A stretch of DNA of 56,893 bases, taken from CAYWRO01 sp964460345 (lineage in GTDB: Bacteria; Planctomycetota; Phycisphaerae; Phycisphaerales; UBA1924). Shown piece after piece: positions 7,050 through 15,344 of this stretch. Every line of letters begins with the position of its first letter. The stretch's first letter is position 1. Below the pieces are notes generated by a model, which saw only the letters and a list, made by a program, of their open reading frames with translations, ran no database searches and had not been told where the DNA came from. Where the stretch lies: assembly GCA_964460345.1 (NCBI GenBank), contig CAYWRO010000019.1, positions 1 through 56,893 on the forward strand, in the 5' to 3' direction. The position numbers were made by a program, and so were the translations under genes.

Positions 7050-8762
7050 CTATGGCCGCGTGTAGACGTGTTCAACGGGCACAATGCCGGTCCGAGGAGC
7101 GTGATCGCCTTCAAGGATCCGCACCTTGGTCCACGTGAAGCCAGTGTCGAGAATCAGGCACCGCGTGCCCGCTGGAGCCTCCCACATGCTGCCGGACGCC
7201 AAGAGCATGCTTAGCCCTATTCGGTCGTTGGCCAGCACCGCCTCGCCCAACGCGTCGAAGTCTGCACGCGTCGCGCATACGAAGACGCTCTCGTCCTTCG
7301 CCGTCTTCAGCACGCCCTCATCGCCAACCGATCCGCCAGGCTCCGTGTACTCGCGCAGCGGCGGTGGATCTGGCTGGTTCTGCATGACAACCTGCTCCGG
7401 TTCGCCGCCCGCCCCCTCGATGCTGCTCTCTCGGATCCAGCCGGCCCAGGTTCGGCCATTGATCACAACAGAAACCTGGTACATGATGACAGGAGAAGTA
7501 CCGGAACCAGCCTTCACTTCGTGACGCCTCTTGATCTGAACCTCGGTTCCGTCGAGGAGCCGCCTCAGGAGGTTGTCGCGCGACAGGTCATTGGCTGTCT
7601 TGTACACATCGACGAGCCATCCGGATCTGGCATCGACTCGGACGGTGCTGCCCGCCGACAGATCCGGCATGACGACCTTGGGTTGGCCCGCAGCTGCCCC
7701 GGGGAGCGCGGGCTCGTGTTCGCGGAGCCAAGCCGGCCTCACTCCCGTGCCCGTGACGGCTTGTCGCCGATGTTCGACCAGCCACGCCGGTTGCACGCCG
7801 CGCGACGCGGCCGGTGGCGCTGGCGGTCCCGTCAGGTCGTCCTCTGAACCGATGGCGTCGGCCCCAACAGCCGCGCCTTCAGGGTCTTGCTCACGTCCGT
7901 CATCCGGTTTGTCCTTGAGCTGGCTCGCCCAGACCCAGCCGGTCCACTTCCGACCGTCCGCCTCGACCGTGACCCGGTAAATGAAGCTGCAGAGGTTCGA
8001 GTGCAGCAGACTCACCCGTCGCTCCTCAATCCGCGCCTCGGCCCCGTCGGTCGCCCGCCGGACAATGCTCGCGCGAGTCCAGTCGTTGCAGGACCCGTAG
8101 AGGTCGACCCAGCCGGCGAAGCCGCCGTCGATGTACACCTCCTCGCCGACTTCGAACTCGGGCACAAGATCCGGCGCCTCAAAGTAGGCCCTGCCCAGAT
8201 CGATGGTGAATGTCATCGGGGCGCGTTCGCCCACGTCACCCCATTCACCGTTCGGCGCGTAGACGGCGCGGCCGACCCAGTATCCGGAGAAATGGTCGTT
8301 CGGCGTGTGGGCGAACACCATTAGCGCACCGGGCCGCCGCTCCTTATAAAGGTCCAGGGCGGCCCGCTTCATCGTGGCGACAACCTCTTCCCTAGACCGT
8401 CCCAAGGGCATCGTGATCCTGATAGACAGGCGGAGCATTCCCATGAAGCGATTTTCCTCTGCCGGGCCGATTCGCTTATATGAAGTCCTCGCCTTGCCGG
8501 ACTCTGCGGCCGGGACTTCGGGAGGCGCTGCACTCGCCGTGACGCCGTCTTCAACAACGCCGGCTGCCATGGGCTCGGCGGCGTCCGGTACCGGCCCGGG
8601 CCCGGTCGGCGCGGCAACGGCGCTCGGCGCCTCGGCCGGCCTCTGATCCGCGCCAGGAGGCTTGACCCTTGCTAGTTCTTCCCTCGAGGCTTGTGTGCAG
8701 CCGGCAACAACTACTGCAAGCAGGGGCAGACACAACCGTTGCAGACATCTGACGTGGGACAT
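7050..8762 (-). CDS. Lipoprotein with repeated SH3-like domains
   Basis: 570 residues. A lipobox (AVVVAGC, lipidated Cys 22) follows a standard signal peptide. After a Pro/Ala-rich spacer the protein holds two bacterial SH3-like segments: GWVDLYGSCNDWTRASIVRR to GRKWTGWVWASQLKD, and GWLVDVYKTANDLSRDNLLR to GRTWAGWIRESSIEG. They are separated by linkers with PAWLxEH twice (PAWLVEH, PAWLREH). A third, more divergent module (VFVCATRADFDALGEAV to WTKVRILEG) ends the protein. SH3-like repeats usually bind cell-wall or protein ligands outside the membrane. The start has AAAGGAG 7 nt upstream, in a 26-nt stretch almost identical to the start of the neighbouring lipoprotein gene. Confidence 0.85.
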   Translation of the reverse strand: MSHVRCLQRLCLPLLAVVVAGCTQASREELARVKPPGADQRPAEAPSAVAAPTGPGPVPDAAEPMAAGVVEDGVTASAAPPEVPAAESGKARTSYKRIGPAEENRFMGMLRLSIRITMPLGRSREEVVATMKRAALDLYKERRPGALMVFAHTPNDHFSGYWVGRAVYAPNGEWGDVGERAPMTFTIDLGRAYFEAPDLVPEFEVGEEVYIDGGFAGWVDLYGSCNDWTRASIVRRATDGAEARIEERRVSLLHSNLCSFIYRVTVEADGRKWTGWVWASQLKDKPDDGREQDPEGAAVGADAIGSEDDLTGPPAPPAASRGVQPAWLVEHRRQAVTGTGVRPAWLREHEPALPGAAAGQPKVVMPDLSAGSTVRVDARSGWLVDVYKTANDLSRDNLLRRLLDGTEVQIKRRHEVKAGSGTSPVIMYQVSVVINGRTWAGWIRESSIEGAGGEPEQVVMQNQPDPPPLREYTEPGGSVGDEGVLKTAKDESVFVCATRADFDALGEAVLANDRIGLSMLLASGSMWEAPAGTRCLILDTGFTWTKVRILEGDHAPRTGIVPVEHVYTRP

Positions 8763-8783
8763 GGCGGGGCTCCTTTCTGGGGC
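8758..8783 (-). repeat. Shared translation-start element, copy 1
   Basis: 26 nt covering the ribosome site and first codons of the 8762 gene; the core on the minus strand is GAAAGGAGCCCCGCCATG. It matches 9355-9380 with one mismatch. Coding sequences downstream are unrelated, so this is a duplicated or selected initiation region. Confidence 0.8.
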
Positions 8784-8786
8784 ATC

Positions 8787-9359
8787 TCAATAGGGATAGT
8801 TGTGGATCGCCGTCACCCGGCCGTCCCGGAAGGTCACATACTGCACAGTGCCATAGTCCCAAACCTCGACGGTGCCATGAGCCGACACCCTCTTTGAGAC
8901 CACCAGGCCCGACCCCCACGCCGCCAGGACCAGAAGCTGCGTGTCGCCGATACGGATCTCTCCATTATCGATCCGCGTCCAATCGGCGGGCGTGAACACA
9001 CCGCGGCGTTCCAGCTCGGCGCGGCACCTCTTGTTGCCATCCCAGTTGTACGCGTGGGCCAGGTGCGCGCTGTGGGTCGACGCGATCGTTTCATCGCTGG
9101 CCAACGCGAGCGCATAGGGTGAGTTGGCGCAGCCGGACATGACGGGCATCAAGACCGCGACGACGACCAGCAACTTAAGCAGGGTGGCGCCGCGCGCCCG
9201 CAGATTCCGCGTCACAACTGCACCGCTCCCCCTGCGGAAGGCTGCGCGGTCCTGCGACGCTATTCGGGTCACGACCCTCCACCTAATGGCGACGACAGAC
9301 GCGTGGCAGGACAGCCACGGTTCGACGTTGATCAGCTCCAGACGTTCAATACGAGACAT
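8787..9359 (-). CDS. Putative lipoprotein of unknown function
   Basis: 190 residues from the ATG at 9359, which carries the same ribosome site as the 8762 gene. The lipobox-bearing signal sequence (LLKLLVVVAVLMPVMSGC) however lies at residues 60-77. A GTG at 9215, with AGGGGGAG about 10 nt upstream, would place the lipidated Cys at residue 29 and is the more sensible start for a lipoprotein; the first 48 codons may then be a leader peptide. The mature part (about 110 residues) ends in YVTFRDGRVTAIHNYPY, an SmpA/OmlA-like or DUF2845-like pattern in which a small beta domain is exposed. It lies 24 nt upstream of the SH3 lipoprotein gene and is probably cotranscribed. Function unknown. Confidence 0.7.
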   Translation of the reverse strand: MSRIERLELINVEPWLSCHASVVAIRWRVVTRIASQDRAAFRRGSGAVVTRNLRARGATLLKLLVVVAVLMPVMSGCANSPYALALASDETIASTHSAHLAHAYNWDGNKRCRAELERRGVFTPADWTRIDNGEIRIGDTQLLVLAAWGSGLVVSKRVSAHGTVEVWDYGTVQYVTFRDGRVTAIHNYPY

Positions 9360-9380
9360 GGCGGGGCTCCTTTCCGGGGC
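9355..9380 (-). repeat. Shared translation-start element, copy 2
   Basis: Second copy of the 26-nt initiation element, one mismatch from 8758-8783, ending in the same ATG-TC. Its conservation is the main argument for the ATG at 9359. Confidence 0.8.
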
Positions 9381-9960
9381 TTGGCGCCCCTGTGGCTCGG
9401 AGCCTCGCGACCAGTGCCCCCGCTACGCCGCGGGCGCATGGAAAAGGAGGCGTCGAACCATGGTCACCCGCAGGGCCCCCGCCAAGGGGCACAAGGAAGC
9501 AACACATGGCCGACGCCCCCTTGCGGGGGCGCGGCGCATGCTGCTCTCCTTGTTCAAGGGCCGAAGCCCAGGTTGGCGGTTTCCTGCGGAAGCAGACATG
9601 ACGCTCGTGCGTCACTTGGTTGTCGCGTCGCACAGTGCGACGCAGTTGAATCTGGGTCAGTTCTCCTTCTCCGGCACCCTCCCCCAGGGTGCCGCTAGGC
9701 CACTATAAGGCGCTACCTTCCGCCGCTTGTCAAGGGGGGCGGAGGCCCGCGCCACCGTTCTCAAAGTGGGAGGGCCCGCGCTCGACAGTACGGCTCTGAC
9801 GGTGCCGCCCCTCTCCTGACGGTGTATCGAGATTGCGGACCGTGGCGGTTCGCATCGCCGAAGAGAGTGCGAAAGGCTGCTGGCTATCGGACCTCAGCCC
9901 TCGAGTGAGCGATGGCAGAAGTACCAGAGCACCTGTTCAGGATTCCCCGTTGGCCCTTGT
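9381..9960. other. 580-base region with no confident gene; structured leader-like DNA
   Basis: A 16-bp imperfect inverted repeat, GCCCCCGCCAAGGGGC (from 9475) against GCCCCCTTGCGGGGGC (ending near 9530), dominates the left half. The right arm also folds alone (CGCCCCC-TTG-CGGGGGCG). Two small frames with good ribosome sites overlap here on opposite strands: + from ATG 9461 (82 codons, AAGGAGG upstream) and - from ATG 9540 (38 codons, AAGGAG upstream). Neither looks protein-like, so neither is called. From 9735 to 9960 I see nothing definite. Confidence 0.5.
9702..9733 (-). promoter_or_regulatory. Candidate promoter for the lipoprotein genes
   Basis: On the minus strand a perfect -35 TTGACA (9733-9728) and TATAGT (9707-9702) are separated by 20 bp, longer than the ideal 17. 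The transcript would have a leader of about 340 nt before 9359, containing strong inverted repeats. Confidence 0.4.
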
Positions 9961-11613
9961 CTACATCCACTTGAGGAAACCCACGGGATCGAGGAGCGGG
10001 TCCGGCGGTCTGTTGCCAAAGAGGTTGATCGAGCGGAACCGCAGCGGCGGCGACGCCGGAACTTCCATCGCCATCTGCAAGGCATCCGGGCCGTCGTCGT
10101 GGGCGCCCAGCGGGAACTGCCGCAACTGCTCGATCAGTTCGTGGTGGCGCCGACACAGCAGCAACTGGCCGTTCGTGATCGACGGCTCGAGCATCTGGAT
10201 CCGCGCCTGCTTGTTGCCGGTGCTTCCGAACCCATGCACCGACATTTGAAGCTTCGCGTTGCGGGCGGCACGGCCCAGGTCCTTCATCACGACGTCCTGG
10301 AAGTTGTTGTTCTCCACATAGAACTGTTCGATGTTGTAGGTCTTGCCGTAGTGCACGATCCGCTTGATGGCGTCGGTGGGGGTGTAGCGGCCGATGTCAG
10401 CCACCAGCACGTACGCCTCGTGGGCGTACCACCGCTTCAAGAGGATCACGATCGCCGAGTAGTCCCCCTTGTTGGGATTCTTGCCGAGGGAGGGGTCCCA
10501 CGCGCCGACGATGCTGGCTTCCTGACTGTACTCCTTGAGAAGCTCCGCTTCCGTGTAGCGGTGATCCCAGTAGTGCATCTTCTCGGGTCGGAAGAGGCAC
10601 TTCTCCGGATCGAGCGGTTCATTTTGCTTTTCGGCGTCGAAGCTGGAGGGGCCCTCGCGGAGGCGGATCTCCATCAACACCTCCACCGGCTCGCGCTCCG
10701 GCCACAGGACGTCGGCCCCCTGGACCATCTCCTCGCGGTGGGCTTGGAAGAATGCCTTGGCCGCGTCGGTGCCGGACTCCTCCTGCCACTTCTGGCGATG
10801 GCAGTAGATCTCTTCCCACTGGTGCCAGAGGTCTTTGTTCTCCGGCTCGGCGAGCAGCGCCTTGTACCGCCGGGCGATCCAGCCGGGAGAGGTGTTCGGG
10901 TCCAGCAGCCGAATTAACAAGGAGTCGTAGTGCAGGATGGTGCCAACGACGATGACGTTGGTCCGTTCGTCCCCGGCCTTGAGCAGTGCCCGCTCGAAGT
11001 TGCGCCGCATCTTGATGCGCTGCTCCTCGGATTGGACCTGCTCATGGCTCTCGACGTCATCGCAGATGATCAGGGACGGTCGGAACTGGCGGTTGCGCAA
11101 GCCGCGGATCTGCTGATCTAGGCTCAGAGCCCTGAAGACGACACCGTTGGGCAGCGCCACGATCCGGTCCCGCCACGGGCTGGGGCGGCGCGCCCTTCCC
11201 GGCCCGGGCACCGCCTCGCGGAAGTCGGCGATGAGGCGCTCGTTGGTCTCGAGCTCGGCCTTGACGTGCCCGAGCAGCCCGTTGGCCTGCTCCTTCGTCG
11301 ACGAGACTACCCAAATGAAGGGGTCGTGGCCGTACAGCGCGCACCAGAGGGCGTAGGCGAGGCTCAAGACGGTGCTCTTGGCGTGACCGCGCGGCGCGGC
11401 GACCGCCACGCGCCTGCCCCGCTTCTGTGTGACCTCCAGGAGCAGATCGAATAGTGCCGCGTGCATCGGGGAGCTGGGCACCGTGAAGTGGTGGCCCAGA
11501 TAGATGCTGGCGAACGCCTGCGGGCTGGCGGCGGCCTGTTGTCTCCGCCATGTGCTCAGCTCGGAGGTGAGCGTGCGCCGTACGTGGTCAATCAGACTGG
11601 TGGGCTGGTGCAT
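9961..11613 (-). CDS. terL: Phage terminase large subunit
   Basis: 550 residues, a usual TerL length. The packaging ATPase has a Walker A variant (AAPRGHAKST, residues 72-81) and Walker B (LIICDDVE, 181-188), with the coupling motif region around NVIVVGTILHYDS. The C-terminal RNase H-like nuclease domain shows VGAWDPSLGK, DYSAIVILL and DDGPDALQMAME, supplying the metal-binding acidic residues. TerL translocates phage DNA into a prohead and cuts it. The ATG at 11613 is chosen over one at 11655 because AAAGGAGG lies just upstream; it overlaps the small-subunit gene end by 26 nt. No portal, protease or capsid gene follows within the window, which is unusual for a complete phage. Confidence 0.93.
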   Translation of the reverse strand: MHQPTSLIDHVRRTLTSELSTWRRQQAAASPQAFASIYLGHHFTVPSSPMHAALFDLLLEVTQKRGRRVAVAAPRGHAKSTVLSLAYALWCALYGHDPFIWVVSSTKEQANGLLGHVKAELETNERLIADFREAVPGPGRARRPSPWRDRIVALPNGVVFRALSLDQQIRGLRNRQFRPSLIICDDVESHEQVQSEEQRIKMRRNFERALLKAGDERTNVIVVGTILHYDSLLIRLLDPNTSPGWIARRYKALLAEPENKDLWHQWEEIYCHRQKWQEESGTDAAKAFFQAHREEMVQGADVLWPEREPVEVLMEIRLREGPSSFDAEKQNEPLDPEKCLFRPEKMHYWDHRYTEAELLKEYSQEASIVGAWDPSLGKNPNKGDYSAIVILLKRWYAHEAYVLVADIGRYTPTDAIKRIVHYGKTYNIEQFYVENNNFQDVVMKDLGRAARNAKLQMSVHGFGSTGNKQARIQMLEPSITNGQLLLCRRHHELIEQLRQFPLGAHDDGPDALQMAMEVPASPPLRFRSINLFGNRPPDPLLDPVGFLKWM

Positions 11614-12304
11614 GCTCGTCGTCCTCCTTTGAAGCAGATGCTGGGTCAGACTCATGCGGCTGGGGCGAAGCCTCTGCGGAGGTGCCTTGTGAGGAAGCTG
11701 ATTCCAGAAGGCGTGCCTGGTCTGTGACGCGCGACATCCGGGCCAGCTTGTCGGCGGCCGCAGGGTCGAGGCCCTGGAGCCTCGCCAGACGCTCCGTCTC
11801 GAGTTCGAGCGTCTCCAGGTCCTGGATGTCGCCGAAGTGGTGTGTGAGTTCGGCCTGGACCCGCTGAGTCGCCGTCGGCATGTACCCGAGGCTCTGCAGG
11901 CGCTGGGTCAGTTCGTTCTGGATCTGGAAGACGGCTCGCTCGCCGTCGATGCGGACGGCGTGGGGTGCATCCTTCTCTCTGGTGACGCGGCGGATGCGTT
12001 CCATGCTGATCCGGGCCTGCAGGACCAGGTCTCCGACGAGCCCTTGCTGAGTGGCGGGGTCCACCGTGAGTCCGTTCTCCTGCCGCACATGCTCGAGGTC
12101 CCTCCGGATCGTGCGGTCGGAGACGCCGGTGACCTGCGCCATCTCGGCGGCGGAGACACCCTCGGAGAGCATGTAGAGCACGCACTGGCGCCTGGTGTCC
12201 GTGTCGATGGCGTCTTTGGCGATCTGACCCGTCTTGAGCTGGCCGAGCAGTTCGACGACGCTGCGCTCTTCGACGCCGCTCTGCTTGGATTTGGAGGCAG
12301 CCAT
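11588..12304 (-). CDS. Helix-turn-helix protein, probable terminase small subunit
   Basis: 238 residues. A helix-turn-helix (VSAAEMAQVTGVSDRTIRRD, about residues 56-75) near the N-terminus is followed by a long helical region (RARISMERIRRVTREKD-like and AVFQIQNELTQRLQSLGY) and an acidic, Ser/Pro-rich tail. Position immediately before terL and the order HTH then oligomerising helices match small terminases that recognise pac or cos sites. Its ATG overlaps the methyltransferase stop by one base (TGATG). It might instead be a phage DNA-binding regulator; the position makes the terminase role more likely. Confidence 0.7.
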   Translation of the reverse strand: MAASKSKQSGVEERSVVELLGQLKTGQIAKDAIDTDTRRQCVLYMLSEGVSAAEMAQVTGVSDRTIRRDLEHVRQENGLTVDPATQQGLVGDLVLQARISMERIRRVTREKDAPHAVRIDGERAVFQIQNELTQRLQSLGYMPTATQRVQAELTHHFGDIQDLETLELETERLARLQGLDPAAADKLARMSRVTDQARLLESASSQGTSAEASPQPHESDPASASKEDDEHAPAHQSD

Positions 12305-13653
12305 CACGCCGCCTCCTGGCCCACCGGAAGGCGGTACTTCTCTGCGATCTCGGGAGCCACGGCACCCTCGCCGGCCCATGCAATGAACCGACGAACGATG
12401 AGGTCGCAGTACTGAGGGGAGATCTCGATCCCGAAGCAGCGCCGTGCAAGGCGCTCCGCGGCGATGAACTGCGTCCCGGAACCGGCGAACGGCTCGTAGC
12501 AGATCTCGCCCGGCTTCGTGTGCTGGGCCATCGGGATCTCGAAGACTTCGAGCGGCTTGGGGGTCGGGTGATCGGGCCGATCCGGGCCGTTCCCGAGCGT
12601 GTCAATCTGCCAGACGGTCGGGAGACGGCGCTTGGTCGCCCGCGGAGGCATGTTGCCCTTGATCCAGCCCATCAGGCATGGTTCGTGCTGCCAGAGGTAC
12701 CACGTTCTGGTGGGAACACTCCGGTTCTTGACCCACACAAGTTGGCAATGGGCGAGCACGCCGGCGTCGGTCCAGACCTGCTCGAGCATTGCTTGGCGGC
12801 GGCTGGCATGCCAGCAGTACCACGCCGCGTTGGGCAGGATCGCCTCGTCGATCGCCGCGCGAATGAACTTCTCGTAGAGATCCGGGGAGCCGTTGGCGTC
12901 GTCCCACGTACACCCATACCCGGCCGACCAGTCCTTGCCCGGGCCGCGGGCGCGGGAGCGCTTGCCGAGCTTCTTGCGGGTGTGCTTCGTGGGCGGCGCC
13001 GGGTGATTCGTCCCGTCGTATCCAACCAAATATGGGGGGTCGGTTGCGAACAAGACGGCTCGCTGGCCGCCCATTAGAAGCTTGACCTGCTCCGGGTCGG
13101 TACAGTCGCCGCAGAGCAAGCGGTGGGTCCGAGCCGGATCGGCGCCGAGTTCGATCATGTCGCCGGGCTGCGTGACCGGCTCGCCACCTGCCTTCAGCGC
13201 CGCCTCGACGTCGAACTCCTCCGCCCGCTGGCCATCGAGATCGCCGAGGATCTCAGAGATGATGTCGCGCGCGTCCTGGACTTCGAAGCCGGTTAGCGCG
13301 AAGTCCAAATCCGGTGTCTCGATCAGTTCGTTGAGCAGGCGAGCGAGTTTCTCGTTATCCCAATCTCCCTGCACCTTATTGAGCGCGAGATTGAGCGCCT
13401 TCTCTTGCTCAGGCGGCAGGTCGACGACGCTGACCTCGATCTGCTTGAGGCCCTTCGCCTTGAGGACCTTGAACCGCTGGTGACCGCCGACGAGGTTGCC
13501 GGTCCGCTCGTTCCAGACGAGCGGCTCGACGCAGCCAAAGCTATCGATGCTGCGCTCGAGCGCCTCGTATTCCGCGTCCCCAGGCTGGAGGTCCAACCGC
13601 GGGTTGTACGCCGCTGGGTTGATCTGCTCGACAGGAACTTTGCGGATTCGCAT
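12304..13653 (-). CDS. ParB-like nuclease domain fused to DNA (N4/N6) methyltransferase
   Basis: 449 residues. The first 85 form a ParB/Srx-like domain (NPAAYNPRLDLQPG, LVGGHQRFKVLKAKG). A helical linker follows, then an amino-methyltransferase with the catalytic DPPY at 205-208 and the S-adenosylmethionine motif FAGSGT at 389-394, so the motifs are in the beta-class order (DPPY first). Such fusions are common in phages beside the terminase and protect or mark phage DNA. The start is backed by GAGGAG 7 nt upstream. It runs between the winged-helix gene and the small terminase in one operon. Confidence 0.9.
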   Translation of the reverse strand: MRIRKVPVEQINPAAYNPRLDLQPGDAEYEALERSIDSFGCVEPLVWNERTGNLVGGHQRFKVLKAKGLKQIEVSVVDLPPEQEKALNLALNKVQGDWDNEKLARLLNELIETPDLDFALTGFEVQDARDIISEILGDLDGQRAEEFDVEAALKAGGEPVTQPGDMIELGADPARTHRLLCGDCTDPEQVKLLMGGQRAVLFATDPPYLVGYDGTNHPAPPTKHTRKKLGKRSRARGPGKDWSAGYGCTWDDANGSPDLYEKFIRAAIDEAILPNAAWYCWHASRRQAMLEQVWTDAGVLAHCQLVWVKNRSVPTRTWYLWQHEPCLMGWIKGNMPPRATKRRLPTVWQIDTLGNGPDRPDHPTPKPLEVFEIPMAQHTKPGEICYEPFAGSGTQFIAAERLARRCFGIEISPQYCDLIVRRFIAWAGEGAVAPEIAEKYRLPVGQEAA

Positions 13654-13713
13654 GATGCTCTCCTCGCACGGCTTGATTCAGCCATATGAGCATCACACGG
13701 ATCCGCATGCTGT

Positions 13714-14343
13714 CTATCCCCTCGATCGGAGCCCGACCGGAGTTCCGGCCAACTCGTTCAACTCTACCAGCCCGGCTGGCGGCGCGTCAGGCCGGTAGTA
13801 GCCGAGGCCGCGCTTGTTCAGGACTGTGAGCCCCGCCTTCCGAATGGCGTCGATCCGCTTAATGATGGCGCACTCGCCCGTGACGCCGAGCTTGAGTTCC
13901 ACGGCCATCTGCTTCGCGGTCTTGGCATAGCCCTCCAGAAGGTTCCAAACCTCCATTTGAGAGTCAGTGAGTAGCACGGGGACCGGCTGTGCGGCACAGA
14001 TCTCATCTCCGGATACCTCCATGCGATCGGTACCGCTGAGTAGTGGCAGTGGCTCAGGCCCAGGGCCTCCCCCTCCCCCTTCGTCGCTCATCGGCTGCGA
14101 GTCCTGGTCGGTACCGATCGGGGTGAGCGCTACTGCACAAGAAGGCGCCCCGGCTGAAGCGGATCGGGGGTGGCTGGCGCGCGCCCGGCATTGCTGAATC
14201 GGAATGAGCAGCGACTCGTTCAGCGCCTCTTGGAATGCGATGGCCGTGCTGCGGAGCCGAGGAGCAAGTTCCGCCAGTTCCTCGCGGATAGCGAAAAACA
14301 CATGAATGAGTCCGAACGTGGGTTCAGGCGCTGCAGTTTTCAT
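13714..14343 (-). CDS. Winged-helix protein at head of packaging operon
   Basis: 209 residues from the ATG at 14343. The N-terminal 60 residues are helical (IREELAELAPRLRSTAIAFQ), then a Pro/Gly/Ser-rich linker, and a C-terminal winged helix (LTDSQMEVWNLLEGYAKTAK, LGVTGECAIIKRIDAIRKAG, GLGYYRPD). The last part resembles DNA-binding domains of phage regulatory proteins. An upstream in-frame ATG at 14466 exists but lacks a ribosome site. It is probably the first gene of the phage block and may regulate it. The specific family is not recognised. Confidence 0.65.
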   Translation of the reverse strand: MKTAAPEPTFGLIHVFFAIREELAELAPRLRSTAIAFQEALNESLLIPIQQCRARASHPRSASAGAPSCAVALTPIGTDQDSQPMSDEGGGGGPGPEPLPLLSGTDRMEVSGDEICAAQPVPVLLTDSQMEVWNLLEGYAKTAKQMAVELKLGVTGECAIIKRIDAIRKAGLTVLNKRGLGYYRPDAPPAGLVELNELAGTPVGLRSRG

Positions 14344-14705
14344 GTTGAGCGGTTCCTGGCCCCCGTTCTGAATCATCGGCCGCGATCGTCTTCGTCGGCC
14401 AAGATCGGCCCAGGGCCGTCCCGTTTCAAAAAAAACTGACGCCAGGAGGACCGGGGCATGGAACATCCTCCGTTGTAAACAGAATCCGAATATTCAACGG
14501 GCCGTGAGAACGGCCATTGGTGATAGCTCCTGCTCCGTGACCCCGGCGCAAGACGTAAAGGGCTTGGGTACCCTCGAAGCAACGCCGCAGCGGCCCAAGA
14601 ACGCTGCGTCCAGCCTTGAGGATCGCGCCAGACTGACGCCCGTTGTTTCTCCACGCTGGCGGGAATAGACTACTTGGCCGTCTGGTTTGCCGACATAGGT
14701 CAGAG
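14344..14705. other. 362-base divergent intergenic region
   Basis: It lies between the minus-strand phage block and the plus-strand copper block. It holds a run of eight A at about 14429-14436 and a tight hairpin GGCCGT-GAGA-ACGGCC at 14500-14515. Possible weak -35/-10 boxes (TTGTTT 14643, TAGACT 14666, 17 bp apart) precede the gene at 14706. No gene is supported, and no Cu-regulator operator like those at 1365 and 1840 is visible. Confidence 0.5.
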
Positions 14706-15137
14706 ATGCTCCTTGGTTCGCGACAACTACGCTGGGCCCTTTCGGCAGTGATCGCTGCATCGGTGTCGTTCTGCTGCTGTGAAGGCGGCCTCGCGATGGA
14801 AGCCGTCTCGCTCGTCGCGAACGCGCTTTCCGGCTCCGCCCCACCGGTTGAGGGCCGCGGACAGGGATGCTGCTCGATCGGCCAAACCGGCGACTCCGAC
14901 GAATCTCCGTGCAACGACGACGGACCATGCGAGTGCGATCAGCAGAGGGAGGTCAGGAGCCTGCCCGATGCTCCGGTGGCCCTTGATGCCGCGAGCGTGG
15001 CGCTGACGTTCTCGCTACCGCCAGCTTCCGCCAGCTCGGCGGTCGGCTGGCAACCGCCGGTTGCTCCAGTGCGATCGGAGGCCGTTCCACGACCTCCGAC
15101 GGCGCTTCTGCGCCTGCATTGCGCGCTCATCGTGTAG
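14706..15137 (+). CDS. Small secreted Cys-rich protein at head of Cu efflux block
   Basis: 143 residues. A signal peptide (residues 1-30) ends near SVSFCCCEGG. The middle has clustered cysteines (QGCCSIG, PCNDDGPCECDQQ), and the tail is Ala/Pro-rich, finishing in RPPTALLRLHCALIV. Another protein of matching size, layout and tail lies at the head of the second efflux block (34793-35194, ending TTSMLRATRLLI). No named family comes to mind. The shared position directly before an outer-membrane efflux gene suggests a periplasmic metal-sensing or metal-handling role. I chose the ATG at 14706, as the signal peptide then starts at once. Confidence 0.65.
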   Translation: MLLGSRQLRWALSAVIAASVSFCCCEGGLAMEAVSLVANALSGSAPPVEGRGQGCCSIGQTGDSDESPCNDDGPCECDQQREVRSLPDAPVALDAASVALTFSLPPASASSAVGWQPPVAPVRSEAVPRPPTALLRLHCALIV

Positions 15138-15344
15138 CGTTTGGCTGAGGTCACCACCCGATTCGGGGGTGATCGCATGCGCCAATTGCGTCCAACCCAA
15201 TCCTGAATGGTCTCGGCTGCTGATCCTCCGCGAGACGTGGGAGCGGCGCCCGGTGGCCCGTTCGCGGCCCCCCGTGTCGCCCGGCGCTTGCGCTCGCGGC
15301 CGCTGCCGTTGCCGCTAATGGTTTTTCGGTGGAACCATCTACCT

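Noticed and set aside
9461..9708. 82-codon plus-strand frame with AAGGAGG upstream
   Set aside because: The ribosome site is good, but the translation is basic and low in hydrophobic pattern, and it lies antisense to the probable leader of the lipoprotein genes. Kept as a finding, not called as a gene.
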